From positions 1 to 64,000 of the forward strand of contig CABJAN010000012.1 in assembly GCA_902363515.1 (NCBI GenBank): 64,000 bases of DNA, written 5' to 3'. Every line of letters begins with the position of its first letter. Position 1 is the stretch's first letter. A program made the position numbers and the translations under genes. The stretch comes from Bacillota bacterium. GTDB taxonomy: Bacteria > Bacillota > Clostridia > Lachnospirales > Lachnospiraceae. Shown piece after piece: positions 1 through 8,542 of this stretch. The notes beneath the pieces were generated by a model. It had not been told where the DNA came from, did no database searches, and saw nothing but the letters and a program-made list of their open reading frames with translations.

Positions 1-20
1 AAATACAAAATATAAACAAG

Positions 21-71
21 AAAAATCAGCAGAACTATAATTGTTGCATTACAGTAGTCTGCTGATTTTTT
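21..71. terminator. Intrinsic terminator, possibly bidirectional
   Basis: A 13-base stem (21-33 with 58-70) closes a 24-base loop and ends in a T run on the plus strand and an A run (T run on the minus strand) at the other side. It probably ends a gene lying left of the window. The loop is longer than usual, so efficiency is uncertain. Confidence 0.6.
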
Positions 72-148
72 ATAAACTAACGCCATTTTTTAATGTCTGA
101 TACCAAAGTCAGGTACTATGCGGATAGAGATTGTAAAGAAGGAAATGC

Positions 149-177
149 TTGCGAATTTTACAGGAAGGTGCTATAAT
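149..177 (+). promoter_or_regulatory. Sigma-A-type promoter
   Basis: TTGCGA at 149-154 and TATAAT at 172-177 are separated by 17 bp. The expected start point near 184 lies upstream of the small ORF at 221 and the gene at 488. No terminator is obvious between it and 488. Confidence 0.55.
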
Positions 178-220
178 AAAACACAGATAGAAAAAGCGCC
201 CCAGAAATATCAGGAAAGGG

Positions 221-367
221 GTGAAAAGGTCTTTATTATTTTTCATTTTTATTTATTCTTTTGCAGTTCATAGTTTGCAGCAATCCGCTGCAGCGGTAGT
301 GCGTTCTGTACAGCCGCAGGATTTCCGGGTAAAGAATAAGAACTTTTGCATTACAAAACAATTTTGA
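221..367 (+). CDS. Candidate 48-residue secreted or membrane peptide
   Basis: A GTG-started ORF preceded by the purine-rich run AGGAAAGGG (spacing very short). The N-terminus is two basic residues followed by about 14 hydrophobic ones (LLFFIFIYSFAV) and then a Ser/Ala-rich stretch, which resembles a short signal peptide; the remainder is polar and basic. It sits about 40 bp downstream of a good promoter (149-177), in a region otherwise without a gene. I recognise no family. Short length and the weak start-site spacing mean it could be chance; the hydrophobic design and the promoter are the only support. Confidence 0.25.
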   Translation: MKRSLLFFIFIYSFAVHSLQQSAAAVVRSVQPQDFRVKNKNFCITKQF

Positions 368-487
368 CTTCTAAAGTGATGTGGGGACTTTTTCTATCTC
401 TTTTGTATCTGGATGAAAACGTTTTATGTCAGAAGAACAGGATGGTAATATATCACGAACTATTTAGCAATCCTGTCAGGAGGAGAT
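368..487 (+). other. Leader region with a cre-like palindrome (414-427)
   Basis: This stretch holds no ORF. Positions 414-427 read TGAAAACGTTTTAT, which contains a perfect 10-bp palindrome and fits 12 of 14 positions of the catabolite-responsive element (cre) bound by CcpA in Firmicutes. It lies about 60 bp before the start codon at 488. A single match of this kind can occur by chance. Confidence 0.25.
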
Positions 488-745
488 ATGGATAGACGAG
501 AGAACACAGATCTGTATCAGGAACTGGAAACATACCGGAATATGGGAGTTCCACTGTATCTAAACGGAAGAGAAAGTACCCCAAAGCGTATTGCAAGGGC
601 GTACCGGATTGCGGAAGAAGGCGACTATATGCGTGATTACATTCAGGATGAAAATGGAAAAGTACAGGGTCTTTCCTTTGATTATGTGCAGGATGAGCCG
701 GTTTATAATTATGTACATAGAAGAAAAAATCTGAAAAAACCATGA
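488..745 (+). CDS. Small conserved-looking protein of unknown function
   Basis: An 85-residue protein with an excellent ribosome site (AGGAGGAG, 480-486) just before ATG 488. It is hydrophilic and charged, begins with MDRREN, and has no membrane segment or Cys motif. The middle (TPKRIARAYRIAEEGDYM) looks helical, and the C-terminal tail is basic. I do not recognise the family; short proteins of this style recur as unnamed ORFs in Lachnospiraceae. It is followed by a separate extended -10 promoter for the next gene, so it is probably monocistronic or the last gene from promoter 149-177. Confidence 0.7.
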   Translation: MDRRENTDLYQELETYRNMGVPLYLNGRESTPKRIARAYRIAEEGDYMRDYIQDENGKVQGLSFDYVQDEPVYNYVHRRKNLKKP

Positions 746-781
746 AATCAGGGAAGAAAATGATGACGAAAGGGAAAAGTG

Positions 782-790
782 TGGTATAAT
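782..790 (+). promoter_or_regulatory. Extended -10 promoter P1
   Basis: The sequence TGG-TATAAT is an extended -10 element. The ten bases at 781-790 are identical to those at 917-926. No convincing -35 is present (TGACGA at 764-769 is too close). A start point near 797 would place the hairpin array at the very 5' end of the RNA. Confidence 0.5.
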
Positions 791-851
791 GATTGCACAA
801 AGTGCAATCCAAGCCAATGTTGCCATTGGCTTGCTGCCACTGGAGTGGCAG
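791..851 (+). ncRNA. Three back-to-back perfect RNA hairpins
   Basis: Three hairpins follow each other with almost no spacer. H1 pairs 791-798 with 802-809 (8 bp, 3-nt loop). H2 pairs 810-819 with 824-833 (10 bp, loop TTGC). H3 pairs 834-840 with 845-851 (7 bp, loop TGGA). A weaker one (886-890 with 894-898) follows. They lie between two extended -10 promoters and upstream of the GH18 gene. They could be a stable 5' leader, a small RNA or a processing/stability element. I do not recognise the class. Confidence 0.5.
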
Positions 852-917
852 ATTATACCGGCAAGCCATGACTTGAAAAGTAAATGCCCTTGCAGGGCGC
901 TTCCTTTTCTGCGTTCG

Positions 918-926
918 TGGTATAAT
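918..926 (+). promoter_or_regulatory. Extended -10 promoter P2 for the GH18 gene
   Basis: TGG-TATAAT, 34 bp upstream of the GH18 start codon. It repeats the P1 decamer (781-790) exactly. No clear -35 is visible, as is usual for extended -10 promoters. Confidence 0.5.
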
Positions 927-960
927 ACAAAAAACGAAAGAGAACAGAAGGAGTTGAAAT

Positions 961-2673
961 ATGGCAAAGCGAAGGAGAAGAAGGAGGAGAAACAGTCAGC
1001 TTATGGCAGTGCTGGTGGTTCTGCTTCTGGTACTTGTGGTTGGTGCGGCTGGTGTGATTACCGCTTATATTAAGAAGTATACGCCCTCAGATGCCAGGAT
1101 GGCGCTGAAGGATTACTATCAGATTCAGGATGAGAGTGATGTGGTTCTGATTCTTCAGGATAAAATCAGTGAGAACCGGGGCAAGCTTGCAGATGGAATG
1201 GTGTACGTTCCTTATGAAGTAGTAACAGGTACTCTGGGGGGGAGATTTTACTGGGATGAGGAATCTCAAAAGATGCTTTATACTACTTCAGAGGAGATTC
1301 TGGAACTTGAGCCGGAGAGCAGTTCCTATGTTTGCAATCAGGAAAACCAGGAAAAAGAATATAAGATTGTGCGGGAAATAGATGGGGAACGCTATCTTGC
1401 CCTGGACTTTTTAGAAGAATATATGCAGATTCAGGGGACTACTTATGAGAAACCGGCCAGGACGGTAATTACATATCAATGGGGAACTGCCAAAACATTA
1501 ACCGCCAGAGAGGATACGGTTGTCCGGTATCAGGGCGGGATTAAAAGCCCCATTCTGTGCGATGTGAAGGCTGGGGATTCCCTGACCCTTCTGGAAGAAC
1601 TGGAAAACTGGTCCAGAGTTATGACAAAAGACGGACTGGATGGTTATGTGGAAAAGAAACACATGGATAAGCCACAGGAAACAGCGCTTGTGTATGAGGG
1701 AAGCTATGAGGAAAATTATACCAGCCTTACCAGAGACCATAAGATAAATCTGGCATGGCATCAGGTAACTTCTGAAGCAGCAAATGAAACCTTTGAAGAC
1801 GCTGTGAAAGATGCGGCAGGAGTGAATGTGATTTCACCAACCTGGTTTTCCATTACAGGAAATGAAGGAACCATTTCTTCCCTGGCAAGTGCAGACTATG
1901 TAAGTAAAGCTCATGCAAAGGGAATGGAAGTATGGGGACTTATTGATAATTTTAATGAAAATATCAGTACGCTGGAAACACTGTCAGCCAGAACTTCCAG
2001 AGCACATATTATTGAAAAATTATTACAGGAGGCACAAAGAGTAGGTCTGGATGGAATTAACGTGGATTTCGAGGCGCTTACAGAAGAAGAGGTTCCTCAT
2101 TTTATTCAGTTTTTAAGAGAACTGTCTATTACCTGCAGAACTAATAATCTGGTGCTTTCCATTGATAATCCGGTTCCTCAGTACACGGCTTTTTATAATC
2201 GTAAGGAGCAGGGAATTATTGGAGATTATGTGATTATTATGGGATATGATGAACATACCGTTGGTTCCCCGGAGGCGGGCTCTGTTGCGTCCCTTCCTTT
2301 TGTGGAAGAAGGTATCCGTCTGACGCTGGAAGAGGTGCCGGCAGAAAAAGTGATTAACGGAGTTCCTTTTTATACCAGATTGTGGACAGAAGCCAACAAT
2401 GGAACAGTAAGCAGTAAGGTCATGGGAATGGAAGAGGCCAGCCAGTATACCAGTGAGAAGGGAATGGATGTATACTGGAATAAAGAGGTTTCCCAAAATT
2501 ATGGAGAGCTGCAGACAGAGAATGGGCTGGAGAGAATCTGGCTGGAGGATGAAAAGTCTCTGGAAGCAAAGCTTCAACTTATAAAAGAGTATGAATTAGC
2601 TGGCTGTGCTGCGTGGAAGCTGGGCTTTGAGCGCGCAGATGTATGGCCGGTAATCAGTCAATATTTACAGTAA
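961..2673 (+). CDS. Membrane-anchored GH18-family glycosidase with SH3 domain
   Basis: A 570-residue protein. Residues 2-11 are almost all Arg/Lys and are followed by one hydrophobic segment (about 14-36), giving an N-in signal anchor with an extracytoplasmic body. Residues about 175-235 look like a bacterial SH3 domain (VRYQGGIKSPIL...GDSLTLLEE...DGYVEKKHM). From about 255 on it is a GH18 barrel: the DxxDxDxE motif reads DGINVDFE at 364-371, with E371 the expected acid/base. Relatives include the YaaH/SleL-type N-acetylglucosaminidases that act on peptidoglycan or spore cortex. A cell-wall role is therefore likely but the substrate is inferred. RBS AAGGAG lies 7 bases before ATG 961. Neighbours (a DivIVA-like gene, cwlD) fit envelope work. 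Confidence 0.85.
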   Translation: MAKRRRRRRRNSQLMAVLVVLLLVLVVGAAGVITAYIKKYTPSDARMALKDYYQIQDESDVVLILQDKISENRGKLADGMVYVPYEVVTGTLGGRFYWDEESQKMLYTTSEEILELEPESSSYVCNQENQEKEYKIVREIDGERYLALDFLEEYMQIQGTTYEKPARTVITYQWGTAKTLTAREDTVVRYQGGIKSPILCDVKAGDSLTLLEELENWSRVMTKDGLDGYVEKKHMDKPQETALVYEGSYEENYTSLTRDHKINLAWHQVTSEAANETFEDAVKDAAGVNVISPTWFSITGNEGTISSLASADYVSKAHAKGMEVWGLIDNFNENISTLETLSARTSRAHIIEKLLQEAQRVGLDGINVDFEALTEEEVPHFIQFLRELSITCRTNNLVLSIDNPVPQYTAFYNRKEQGIIGDYVIIMGYDEHTVGSPEAGSVASLPFVEEGIRLTLEEVPAEKVINGVPFYTRLWTEANNGTVSSKVMGMEEASQYTSEKGMDVYWNKEVSQNYGELQTENGLERIWLEDEKSLEAKLQLIKEYELAGCAAWKLGFERADVWPVISQYLQ

Positions 2674-2698
2674 GAGAAAAATATAGAGGTGGAGTATT

Positions 2699-3517
2699 AT
2701 GGCAGAACACGAAATGTTAAAAACAAGTTTAATGGGCGGCTACGATAAGGAAGAGGTTCAGGAGCTGATTCAGAAAATGAAGGATGAGATGGCAGAGGCT
2801 CAGGTGAATTTCAGAAAGCAGATTGCAGACCGAGATGAAAAGATTGCAGAGCTGCAGAAGCGTATTGATTTAAAGGATGCTTATCAGGCGCGCATGGAAG
2901 AGAACATTAAAGAAAAATATCAGAAGTATATTGATAATTATGAAAGTATTGGAAAATTGGTTTTCGATGCACAACTGAAGGCAGACAGCATGGAAAAGGA
3001 AACCAGGGAAAAATGCGACCAGATGATTGCCGAAGCAGAAGAGGAGGCAAAACGAAGAGTGGAATCTGTGCAGTCAGAGATTGATGATAAGCTGGTGGAA
3101 GGTAAGAAGAAATATCTGGCCGTTCAGGAAGAGATGAATGGAATTGTAGAACTGATTAATCAGGCACAGCGCAGATTTATGTCTTCATATAAAGAAGTAC
3201 ATCAGATTATCAGCAGTATGCCAACTTCTTTAAGCGATATTGGAGATGACATGGAACTTGAGCTTCACAAGGTTCAAATGCCAAAGGAACCAGAAGAAGG
3301 AGAAGAAGAAACCCAGGAAATGCACCTGGGAGATACTCAGGAACTGGATATTCTGGATTCTCTGGATGATATTGCTGAGCTGGAAGAGTTTGATGAAGAA
3401 GATGATGAGGAAGAGGATGAAGACAGCAAACTGGCTCTTCAGATTTCCAGATTGTTAAGTGAAGAAGACGAAGCAATGCTGGAAGAGGAACTGGATGAAT
3501 TTTTAAAGGATGAATAA
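2699..3517 (+). CDS. DivIVA-like coiled-coil protein
   Basis: A 272-residue acidic protein. The N-terminus carries the DivIVA signature GGYDKEEVQELI (residues about 13-24; compare B. subtilis DivIVA GYxxxEV), followed by a long heptad-rich coiled coil (about 20-150). The C-terminal third is strongly acidic, with Asp/Glu runs near residues 225-245. DivIVA-family proteins sit at curved membrane and organise division or wall synthesis; which process this one serves cannot be read from sequence. The RBS is AGAGGTGGAG with ATG 2699. It follows the GH18 gene by 25 bp and is closed by a terminator at 3530. A second, shorter protein with the same N-terminal motif is encoded at 59167. Confidence 0.75.
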   Translation: MAEHEMLKTSLMGGYDKEEVQELIQKMKDEMAEAQVNFRKQIADRDEKIAELQKRIDLKDAYQARMEENIKEKYQKYIDNYESIGKLVFDAQLKADSMEKETREKCDQMIAEAEEEAKRRVESVQSEIDDKLVEGKKKYLAVQEEMNGIVELINQAQRRFMSSYKEVHQIISSMPTSLSDIGDDMELELHKVQMPKEPEEGEEETQEMHLGDTQELDILDSLDDIAELEEFDEEDDEEEDEDSKLALQISRLLSEEDEAMLEEELDEFLKDE

Positions 3518-3529
3518 GGGTTACGAAAG

Positions 3530-3563
3530 AAAAGGGGTTGTATTGGCAGCCCCTTTTGCTGTG
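3530..3563 (+). terminator. Intrinsic terminator after the DivIVA-like gene
   Basis: An 11-bp stem (3530-3540 with 3547-3557) with a 6-base loop. The T content directly after the stem is modest (TTTT is part of the stem; GGTTTTATT follows). Confidence 0.65.
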
Positions 3564-3625
3564 GTTTTATTCAGGACTCTTGTGCATATATCTATTAGAG
3601 AGAAGATAGAAACAAGGAGATATTT

Positions 3626-4336
3626 ATGCGCAGACGCTGGTTGAAACGGGGGATGGCACTTTGTATGCTTTTTGCCATATATCTGCTTTCCAGGGAAGGA
3701 GCAATTCTCACGGCCAAGACAGGAGCCGAGTCCAGGGGACTGATTATGATTGACAGCGGACACGGAGGAATCGACCCGGGGGTAGTGGGAATCGGTGGAC
3801 TTCAGGAAAAGGAAGTAAATCTGGAAATTGCCAGGTATTTAGAAAAGGAATTAAAAAAAGAAGGGTATGAAGTGCTCCTTACCAGAGAAGCTGATATGGG
3901 GCTTTATGATGAGGACAGCAGAAATAAAAAAGTTCAGGATATGCAGAACCGCTGCGCCATGATTCAGGAGAAAAAGCCCCTGCTTACTGTGAGTATTCAT
4001 CAAAACAGCTATGAAGACCAGGAAGTATGCGGACCGCAGGTGTTTTACTATACACATTCCGTGAAGGGTGCAGCTCTTGCCAAATGTATTCAGGAGGAAC
4101 TTAATCAGCAGCTTAAGGTTGAAAATCCCAGAGTGGAGAAAGGAAATAGCACGTATTATTTATTAAAAAGAAGTGAGGGCGTTCTAAATATTGTGGAAAC
4201 GGGTTTTCTTACCAATCCAAGAGAGGCAGAATTGCTGGCTACTAAAGAATATCAGCAGAAGTGTGCAAAAGCAATTTGTCATGGGATTTTAAAATTTTTA
4301 AAAACGGTGGAAATGAATAGTGAAAATATGGTATGA
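3626..4336 (+). CDS. N-acetylmuramoyl-L-alanine amidase, CwlD type
   Basis: A 236-residue Amidase_3 enzyme that removes stem peptides from muramic acid; CwlD does this in the forespore/mother-cell gap as the first step of cortex muramic-delta-lactam formation. Residues about 7-20 form a signal anchor. The zinc site is visible: DSGHGGIDPG (H46), QEKEVN (Glu about 62) and SIHQN (His about 125), with the catalytic Glu in VETGFLTN. Length matches CwlD (about 237). RBS AAGGAG is close before ATG 3626. It lies upstream of housekeeping genes and follows a terminator, so it has its own promoter. A vegetative amidase of the same family is the alternative; size and the sporulation-rich surroundings favour CwlD. 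Confidence 0.8.
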   Translation: MRRRWLKRGMALCMLFAIYLLSREGAILTAKTGAESRGLIMIDSGHGGIDPGVVGIGGLQEKEVNLEIARYLEKELKKEGYEVLLTREADMGLYDEDSRNKKVQDMQNRCAMIQEKKPLLTVSIHQNSYEDQEVCGPQVFYYTHSVKGAALAKCIQEELNQQLKVENPRVEKGNSTYYLLKRSEGVLNIVETGFLTNPREAELLATKEYQQKCAKAICHGILKFLKTVEMNSENMV

Positions 4337-4379
4337 TAAAAAAGTATGAAAATGACGATAAGGAAGAAGAGGTTGCACA

Positions 4380-5453
4380 TTGAATACGAAAGTAGTCAAA
4401 GTTGACAGGGAACATCCCCAGAGGAAACTTATAGAGTGTGCAGGAGAAATCCTGAAACAAGGAGGTCTGGTTGCCTTTCCCACAGAAACCGTATATGGTT
4501 TGGGTGGTGACGGATTAAATGCCAGTTCCTCAGAAAAGATTTATGCTGCAAAAGGAAGACCGTCTGACAATCCTTTGATTATACATATTGCAGATATGGA
4601 AAGCCTGGAGGGAATTGTCACACAGGTGCCGGAAGAAGCAAGGAAACTGGCCAATGCCTATTGGCCCGGCCCGCTGACCATGATTTTTCAGAAAAATTAC
4701 AGAGTGCCCTATGAAACCACCGGAGGCCTGGAAAGTGTAGCGGTGCGTATGCCAAGCCATCCGGTAGCCAGGGCTCTTATTGCGGCAGGCGGAGGGTATA
4801 TTGCTGCGCCAAGCGCTAATACTTCAGGAAGGCCAAGTCCTACCCGTGCAGAACATGTAAAGGAGGATTTGTCCGGCAGGATCGAGATGATTCTGGATGG
4901 CGGAGAAGTGGAAATCGGACTGGAATCTACCATTGTGGATTTTACATCAGACAAGCCTGTGATTTTAAGACCCGGATATATAAGCCAGGAGATGATAGCA
5001 AGGGTAATTGGGGAAGTAGAGATGGACAAAGGACTTTTGATTACAGACTCTGCAGTAAAACCAAAGGCTCCCGGAATGAAATACAGGCATTATGCGCCAA
5101 AAGCCGGTCTTACCATTGTACAGGGAAATCCGGAAGCGGTAAGAGAATATATTAACAACCAGTGCAAAATGCAGGGAGAAAAGGGATTGAGAGCCGGTGT
5201 TATCAGTACGGATGAAAATCAGGAGTTTTATCATGCTGCTGTGGTAAAAAACATTGGCAGAAGAGAAGACGAAGAAGGCATTGCCAGACATTTGTTTGGC
5301 ATTTTGCGAGCTTTTGATGAAGAAGATGTAGACTGCATTTATTCAGAAGCTTTTGATACTCCCCAGATGGGACAGGCTATTATGAACAGGCTATTAAAGG
5401 CAGCAGGACATCACATTATATATTTGGAAGAGCAGAAGGAGGAAATCAGATGA
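4380..5453 (+). CDS. L-threonylcarbamoyladenylate synthase (Sua5 type)
   Basis: A 357-residue two-domain Sua5/YwlC protein. It makes threonylcarbamoyl-AMP from threonine, bicarbonate and ATP, the precursor for t6A37 in ANN-decoding tRNAs. The N-terminal YrdC domain (about 1-210) shows FPTETVYGLG, KGRP and PSANTSGRPSPT; the C-terminal Sua5 domain (about 230-350) follows a PGMKYRHYAP linker. The start codon is TTG, chosen because AAGAGG lies 7 bases upstream and no ATG precedes the conserved N-terminus. It overlaps rpiB by 4 bp (ATGA), so the two are translationally coupled; in B. subtilis ywlC and rpiB (ywlF) are also near neighbours. Confidence 0.92.
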   Translation: MNTKVVKVDREHPQRKLIECAGEILKQGGLVAFPTETVYGLGGDGLNASSSEKIYAAKGRPSDNPLIIHIADMESLEGIVTQVPEEARKLANAYWPGPLTMIFQKNYRVPYETTGGLESVAVRMPSHPVARALIAAGGGYIAAPSANTSGRPSPTRAEHVKEDLSGRIEMILDGGEVEIGLESTIVDFTSDKPVILRPGYISQEMIARVIGEVEMDKGLLITDSAVKPKAPGMKYRHYAPKAGLTIVQGNPEAVREYINNQCKMQGEKGLRAGVISTDENQEFYHAAVVKNIGRREDEEGIARHLFGILRAFDEEDVDCIYSEAFDTPQMGQAIMNRLLKAAGHHIIYLEEQKEEIR

Positions 5454-5878
5454 TAGCATTAGGATGCGACCACGGAGGTTATGAATTAAAACAGGAAATT
5501 ATCAAATACCTGGAGGATAAAAAAATTCCTTACAAGGACTTTGGATGTGACAGTACAGAAGCTGTGGACTATCCGATTTATGCAAGAAAAGTAGGAAATG
5601 CTATTTTGCAGGGAGAGTGCGAGAAGGGAATCCTTATTTGCGGTACAGGAATTGGAATCTCTATTGCGGCCAATAAAATGAAAGGCATCCGGGCTGCTCT
5701 TTGCACAGACTGTTTCTGCGCAGAGGCTACCAGAGAGCATAATGACGCCAATGTGCTGGCTTTAGGCGGAAGAGTAGTAGGACCTGGTCTTGCAGTGAAA
5801 ATTGTAGATACTTTCTTAAATACAGAGTTTTCCCATGCGCCAAGACACCAGCGCAGAATAGATTTAATTGAAGAATGA
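5450..5878 (+). CDS. Ribose-5-phosphate isomerase B
   Basis: A 142-residue RpiB/LacAB-family isomerase interconverting ribose 5-phosphate and ribulose 5-phosphate in the cytoplasm. Visible are the N-terminal [10 protein letters not shown] (Asp-His phosphate-binding pair) and the active-site Cys in [16 protein letters not shown], with the later [12 protein letters not shown] motif. Length equals the usual about 145-150. It starts inside the tsaC stop codon and is followed by upp after 40 bp, linking pentose phosphate supply with PRPP use. Confidence 0.93.
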   Translation: MIALGCDHGGYELKQEIIKYLEDKKIPYKDFGCDSTEAVDYPIYARKVGNAILQGECEKGILICGTGIGISIAANKMKGIRAALCTDCFCAEATREHNDANVLALGGRVVGPGLAVKIVDTFLNTEFSHAPRHQRRIDLIEE

Positions 5879-5918
5879 AACTATAAAACCAAAAGATAAA
5901 AGAAAAAGGAGAAGACAC

Positions 5919-6548
5919 ATGGCAAAAGTATTAGTTATGGAGCATCCGCTGATTCAGCATAAGATTGGAATTATCAGGAGAAAAGAGACAAGCTCCAAAG
6001 AGTTTCGGGAACTGGTAAGCGAAGTGGCAATGTTTATGGCTTATGAAGCAACCAGAGATTTAAAGCTGACAGATGTGGAAATCGAAACACCTTTAAAGAA
6101 AACCACAGTAAAAGAACTGGCCGGAAAGAAAATGGCAGTGGTTCCCATTCTGCGGGCTGGTCTTGGAATGGTGGAAGGTATGCTTACCATGGTTCCGGCG
6201 GCGAAAGTAGGACACATTGGTCTGTACAGAGACCCGGAAACCTTAAAACCAGTGGAATATTACTGTAAGCTTCCGGCAGACTGCGGAGAAAGAGAAGTGT
6301 TTGTAACAGATCCTATGCTGGCGACCGGAGGTTCTGCGGTGGCTGCCATTACCATGCTGAAGGAAAAAGGTGTGAAGAACATTCATTTCATGTGTCTCAT
6401 TGCAGCGCCGGAAGGCATTAAAGCATTGACAGAAGCCCATCCGGATGTGGACGTTTATGTTGGCGCTCTAGATGAATGCTTAAATGACCATGGCTATATT
6501 ATGCCGGGACTTGGAGATGCTGGAGACCGTATTTTCGGAACAAAATAG
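5919..6548 (+). CDS. Uracil phosphoribosyltransferase
   Basis: A 209-residue Upp that converts uracil and PRPP into UMP for pyrimidine salvage. The PRPP loop is [10 protein letters not shown], and the C-terminal uracil loop is [13 protein letters not shown]. The start at ATG 5919 (MAKVLVMEH) was preferred over an in-frame upstream start at 5868 because AAAGGAGAAG lies at optimal distance and because Upp proteins begin with this motif and are 209 residues long. It is followed within 11 bp by the dCMP deaminase gene, making a pyrimidine pair. Confidence 0.95.
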   Translation: MAKVLVMEHPLIQHKIGIIRRKETSSKEFRELVSEVAMFMAYEATRDLKLTDVEIETPLKKTTVKELAGKKMAVVPILRAGLGMVEGMLTMVPAAKVGHIGLYRDPETLKPVEYYCKLPADCGEREVFVTDPMLATGGSAVAAITMLKEKGVKNIHFMCLIAAPEGIKALTEAHPDVDVYVGALDECLNDHGYIMPGLGDAGDRIFGTK

Positions 6549-6559
6549 AGGTGAAGAGT

Positions 6560-7045
6560 ATGACAGGGAAAAGAGATGGCTATATTTCCTGGGATGAATA
6601 CTTTATGGGAGTGGCCAAGCTGTCAGGAATGAGATCCAAAGACCCCAATTCCCAGGTGGGAGCCTGTATTGTAAGCCAGGATAACAAGATTTTGTCCATG
6701 GGCTACAATGGTTTTCCCATGGGATGCTCAGATGATGAATTTCCCTGGGCAAGAGACGGGGGAGAACTGGATACCAAATATTTTTATGTGACACACAGCG
6801 AATTAAATGCCATTTTAAATTACAGAGGCGGTTCCCTGGAAGGGGCAAAGCTTTATGTGTCTTTGTTCCCCTGCAATGAATGTGCCAAGGCCATTATTCA
6901 GGCAGGAATTAAAACCATTGTATATGAATGTGATAAATACGCGGATTCCCCGGCTGTGAAAGCGTCCAAGCGAATGCTGGATGCAGCAGGGGTGCGGTAT
7001 TATCAATATACTCCCACAGGGAGAAAAATTGAGATAGAAGTGTAG
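6560..7045 (+). CDS. dCMP deaminase (ComEB-like)
   Basis: A 161-residue zinc deaminase of the deoxycytidylate type that yields dUMP for thymidylate synthesis. The zinc motifs are HSELNAIL (His and catalytic Glu) and PCNECAK (two Cys). ATG 6560 is preferred over GTG 6551 because GAGGTGAA (6548-6555) is then at ribosome-site distance. The N-terminal YISWDEYFMGVAKLSGMRSKD is typical of this family. It sits directly after upp, consistent with pyrimidine salvage. Confidence 0.9.
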   Translation: MTGKRDGYISWDEYFMGVAKLSGMRSKDPNSQVGACIVSQDNKILSMGYNGFPMGCSDDEFPWARDGGELDTKYFYVTHSELNAILNYRGGSLEGAKLYVSLFPCNECAKAIIQAGIKTIVYECDKYADSPAVKASKRMLDAAGVRYYQYTPTGRKIEIEV

Positions 7046-7063
7046 ACTTAAAGGAGAAAATTC

Positions 7064-8503
7064 ATGGCAAACAATAAGAAACTTGTAGAAGCGATTACTT
7101 CCATGGAGGAAGATTTTGCACAGTGGTACACAGATGTAGTAAAAAAAGCAGATTTGATTGACTATACCAGCGTAAAGGGATGTATGGTTATCAAACCTGC
7201 CGGATATGCTATCTGGGAAAATATTCAGCATGAACTGGACAGAAGATTTAAGGAAACAGGGGTAGAGAATGTATATCTGCCAATGTTTATTCCGGAAAGT
7301 CTTCTTCAGAAAGAAAAAGACCATGTAGAAGGCTTTGCACCAGAGGTTGCATGGGTAACACATGGAGGTCTGGAACCATTACAGGAGAGACTTTGTGTGC
7401 GTCCTACTTCTGAAACTTTGTTCTGTGATTTCTATGCAAAAGAAATCCAGTCCCACAGAGATTTGCCGAAAGTGTACAACCAGTGGTGTTCTGTTGTGCG
7501 CTGGGAAAAAACTACAAGACCATTCCTGCGTTCCAGAGAATTTTTATGGCAGGAGGGTCATACTGCTCATGCAACTGCTGAAGAGGCAGAGGAAAGAACG
7601 GTTCAGATGTTGAATATCTATGCAGATTTCTGTGAGCAGGTGCTGGCAATTCCGGTAGTAAAAGGACAGAAAACAGATAAGGAAAAATTTGCAGGTGCAG
7701 AAGCAACTTATACCATTGAATCATTAATGCATGATGGAAAAGCGCTGCAGTCCGGTACCAGCCACAACTTTGGGGATGGCTTTGCAAAAGCCTTTGGTAT
7801 TCAGTACACAGATAAAGAGAATAAGCTGCAGTATGTACACCAGACTTCCTGGGGTATGACAACCCGTATGATTGGCGCTATTATTATGGTACATGGCGAT
7901 AACAGCGGTCTGGTACTGCCTCCGAGAATTGCTCCGGTACAGGCTGTGATTATTCCGATTCAGCAGCGCAAAGAAGGCGTTCTGGAAACAGCAGAAAAGC
8001 TCAATGTTCAGTTAAAGGCAGCAGGAATCCGTGTGAAAACAGATGCCACGGATAAGAGTCCTGGCTTTAAGTTTGCAGAACAGGAAATGAGAGGTATTCC
8101 GGTTCGTATTGAATGTGGTCCCAAGGATATTGAAGCAAATCAGGCAGTGGTAGTAAGAAGAGATACCAGAGAAAAGACGGTTGTATCTCTGGATAATCTG
8201 GCCCAGGGCGTACAGGAAATCCTGGATACCATGCAGAAGGAAATGTTAGAGCGGGCAAGAGCACACAGGGACGCTCATACTTATGCTGTAACCGATTACG
8301 AAGAGTTCAAGAAAACCGTAGAAGAAAAACCAGGTTTTGTAAAAGCTATGTGGTGCGGATGCAGAGAGTGCGAAGATAAGATTAAAGAAGATGTACAGGC
8401 TACATCCAGATGTATTCCATTTGAACAGGAAACCCTGTCTGACAAGTGTGTAGTATGTGGAAAACCTGCGAAAAAAATGGTTTACTGGGGACGTGCGTAC
8501 TAA
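7064..8503 (+). CDS. Prolyl-tRNA synthetase, compact archaeal type
   Basis: A 479-residue class II synthetase charging tRNA-Pro. It lacks the YbaK-like editing insertion of the long bacterial form. Class II motifs include [17 protein letters not shown] RPTSE and [16 protein letters not shown]; the anticodon domain begins near residue 285 ([10 protein letters not shown]). The C-terminal domain has four cysteines (CGCRECED...CVVCGKP) and ends in the conserved WGRAY. This form is common in Clostridia. RBS AAAGGAG precedes ATG 7064, 18 bp after the deaminase gene. No T-box leader is present. Confidence 0.95.
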   Translation: MANNKKLVEAITSMEEDFAQWYTDVVKKADLIDYTSVKGCMVIKPAGYAIWENIQHELDRRFKETGVENVYLPMFIPESLLQKEKDHVEGFAPEVAWVTHGGLEPLQERLCVRPTSETLFCDFYAKEIQSHRDLPKVYNQWCSVVRWEKTTRPFLRSREFLWQEGHTAHATAEEAEERTVQMLNIYADFCEQVLAIPVVKGQKTDKEKFAGAEATYTIESLMHDGKALQSGTSHNFGDGFAKAFGIQYTDKENKLQYVHQTSWGMTTRMIGAIIMVHGDNSGLVLPPRIAPVQAVIIPIQQRKEGVLETAEKLNVQLKAAGIRVKTDATDKSPGFKFAEQEMRGIPVRIECGPKDIEANQAVVVRRDTREKTVVSLDNLAQGVQEILDTMQKEMLERARAHRDAHTYAVTDYEEFKKTVEEKPGFVKAMWCGCRECEDKIKEDVQATSRCIPFEQETLSDKCVVCGKPAKKMVYWGRAY

Positions 8504-8542
8504 ATAAAAAGTTCAGAAGAGACAGACCAGGAGGAGCGGCAG

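Noticed and set aside
789..1073. ORF overlapping the hairpin array and the start of the GH18 gene
   Set aside because: It has no ribosome site, odd composition (Gly/Cys/Trp repeats from the other frame) and overlaps a clear gene.
3564..3592. Sigma-E/sigma-G promoter of cwlD (CATATATC at 3585)
   Set aside because: The -10 matches only 6 of 8 bases and no -35 is convincing.
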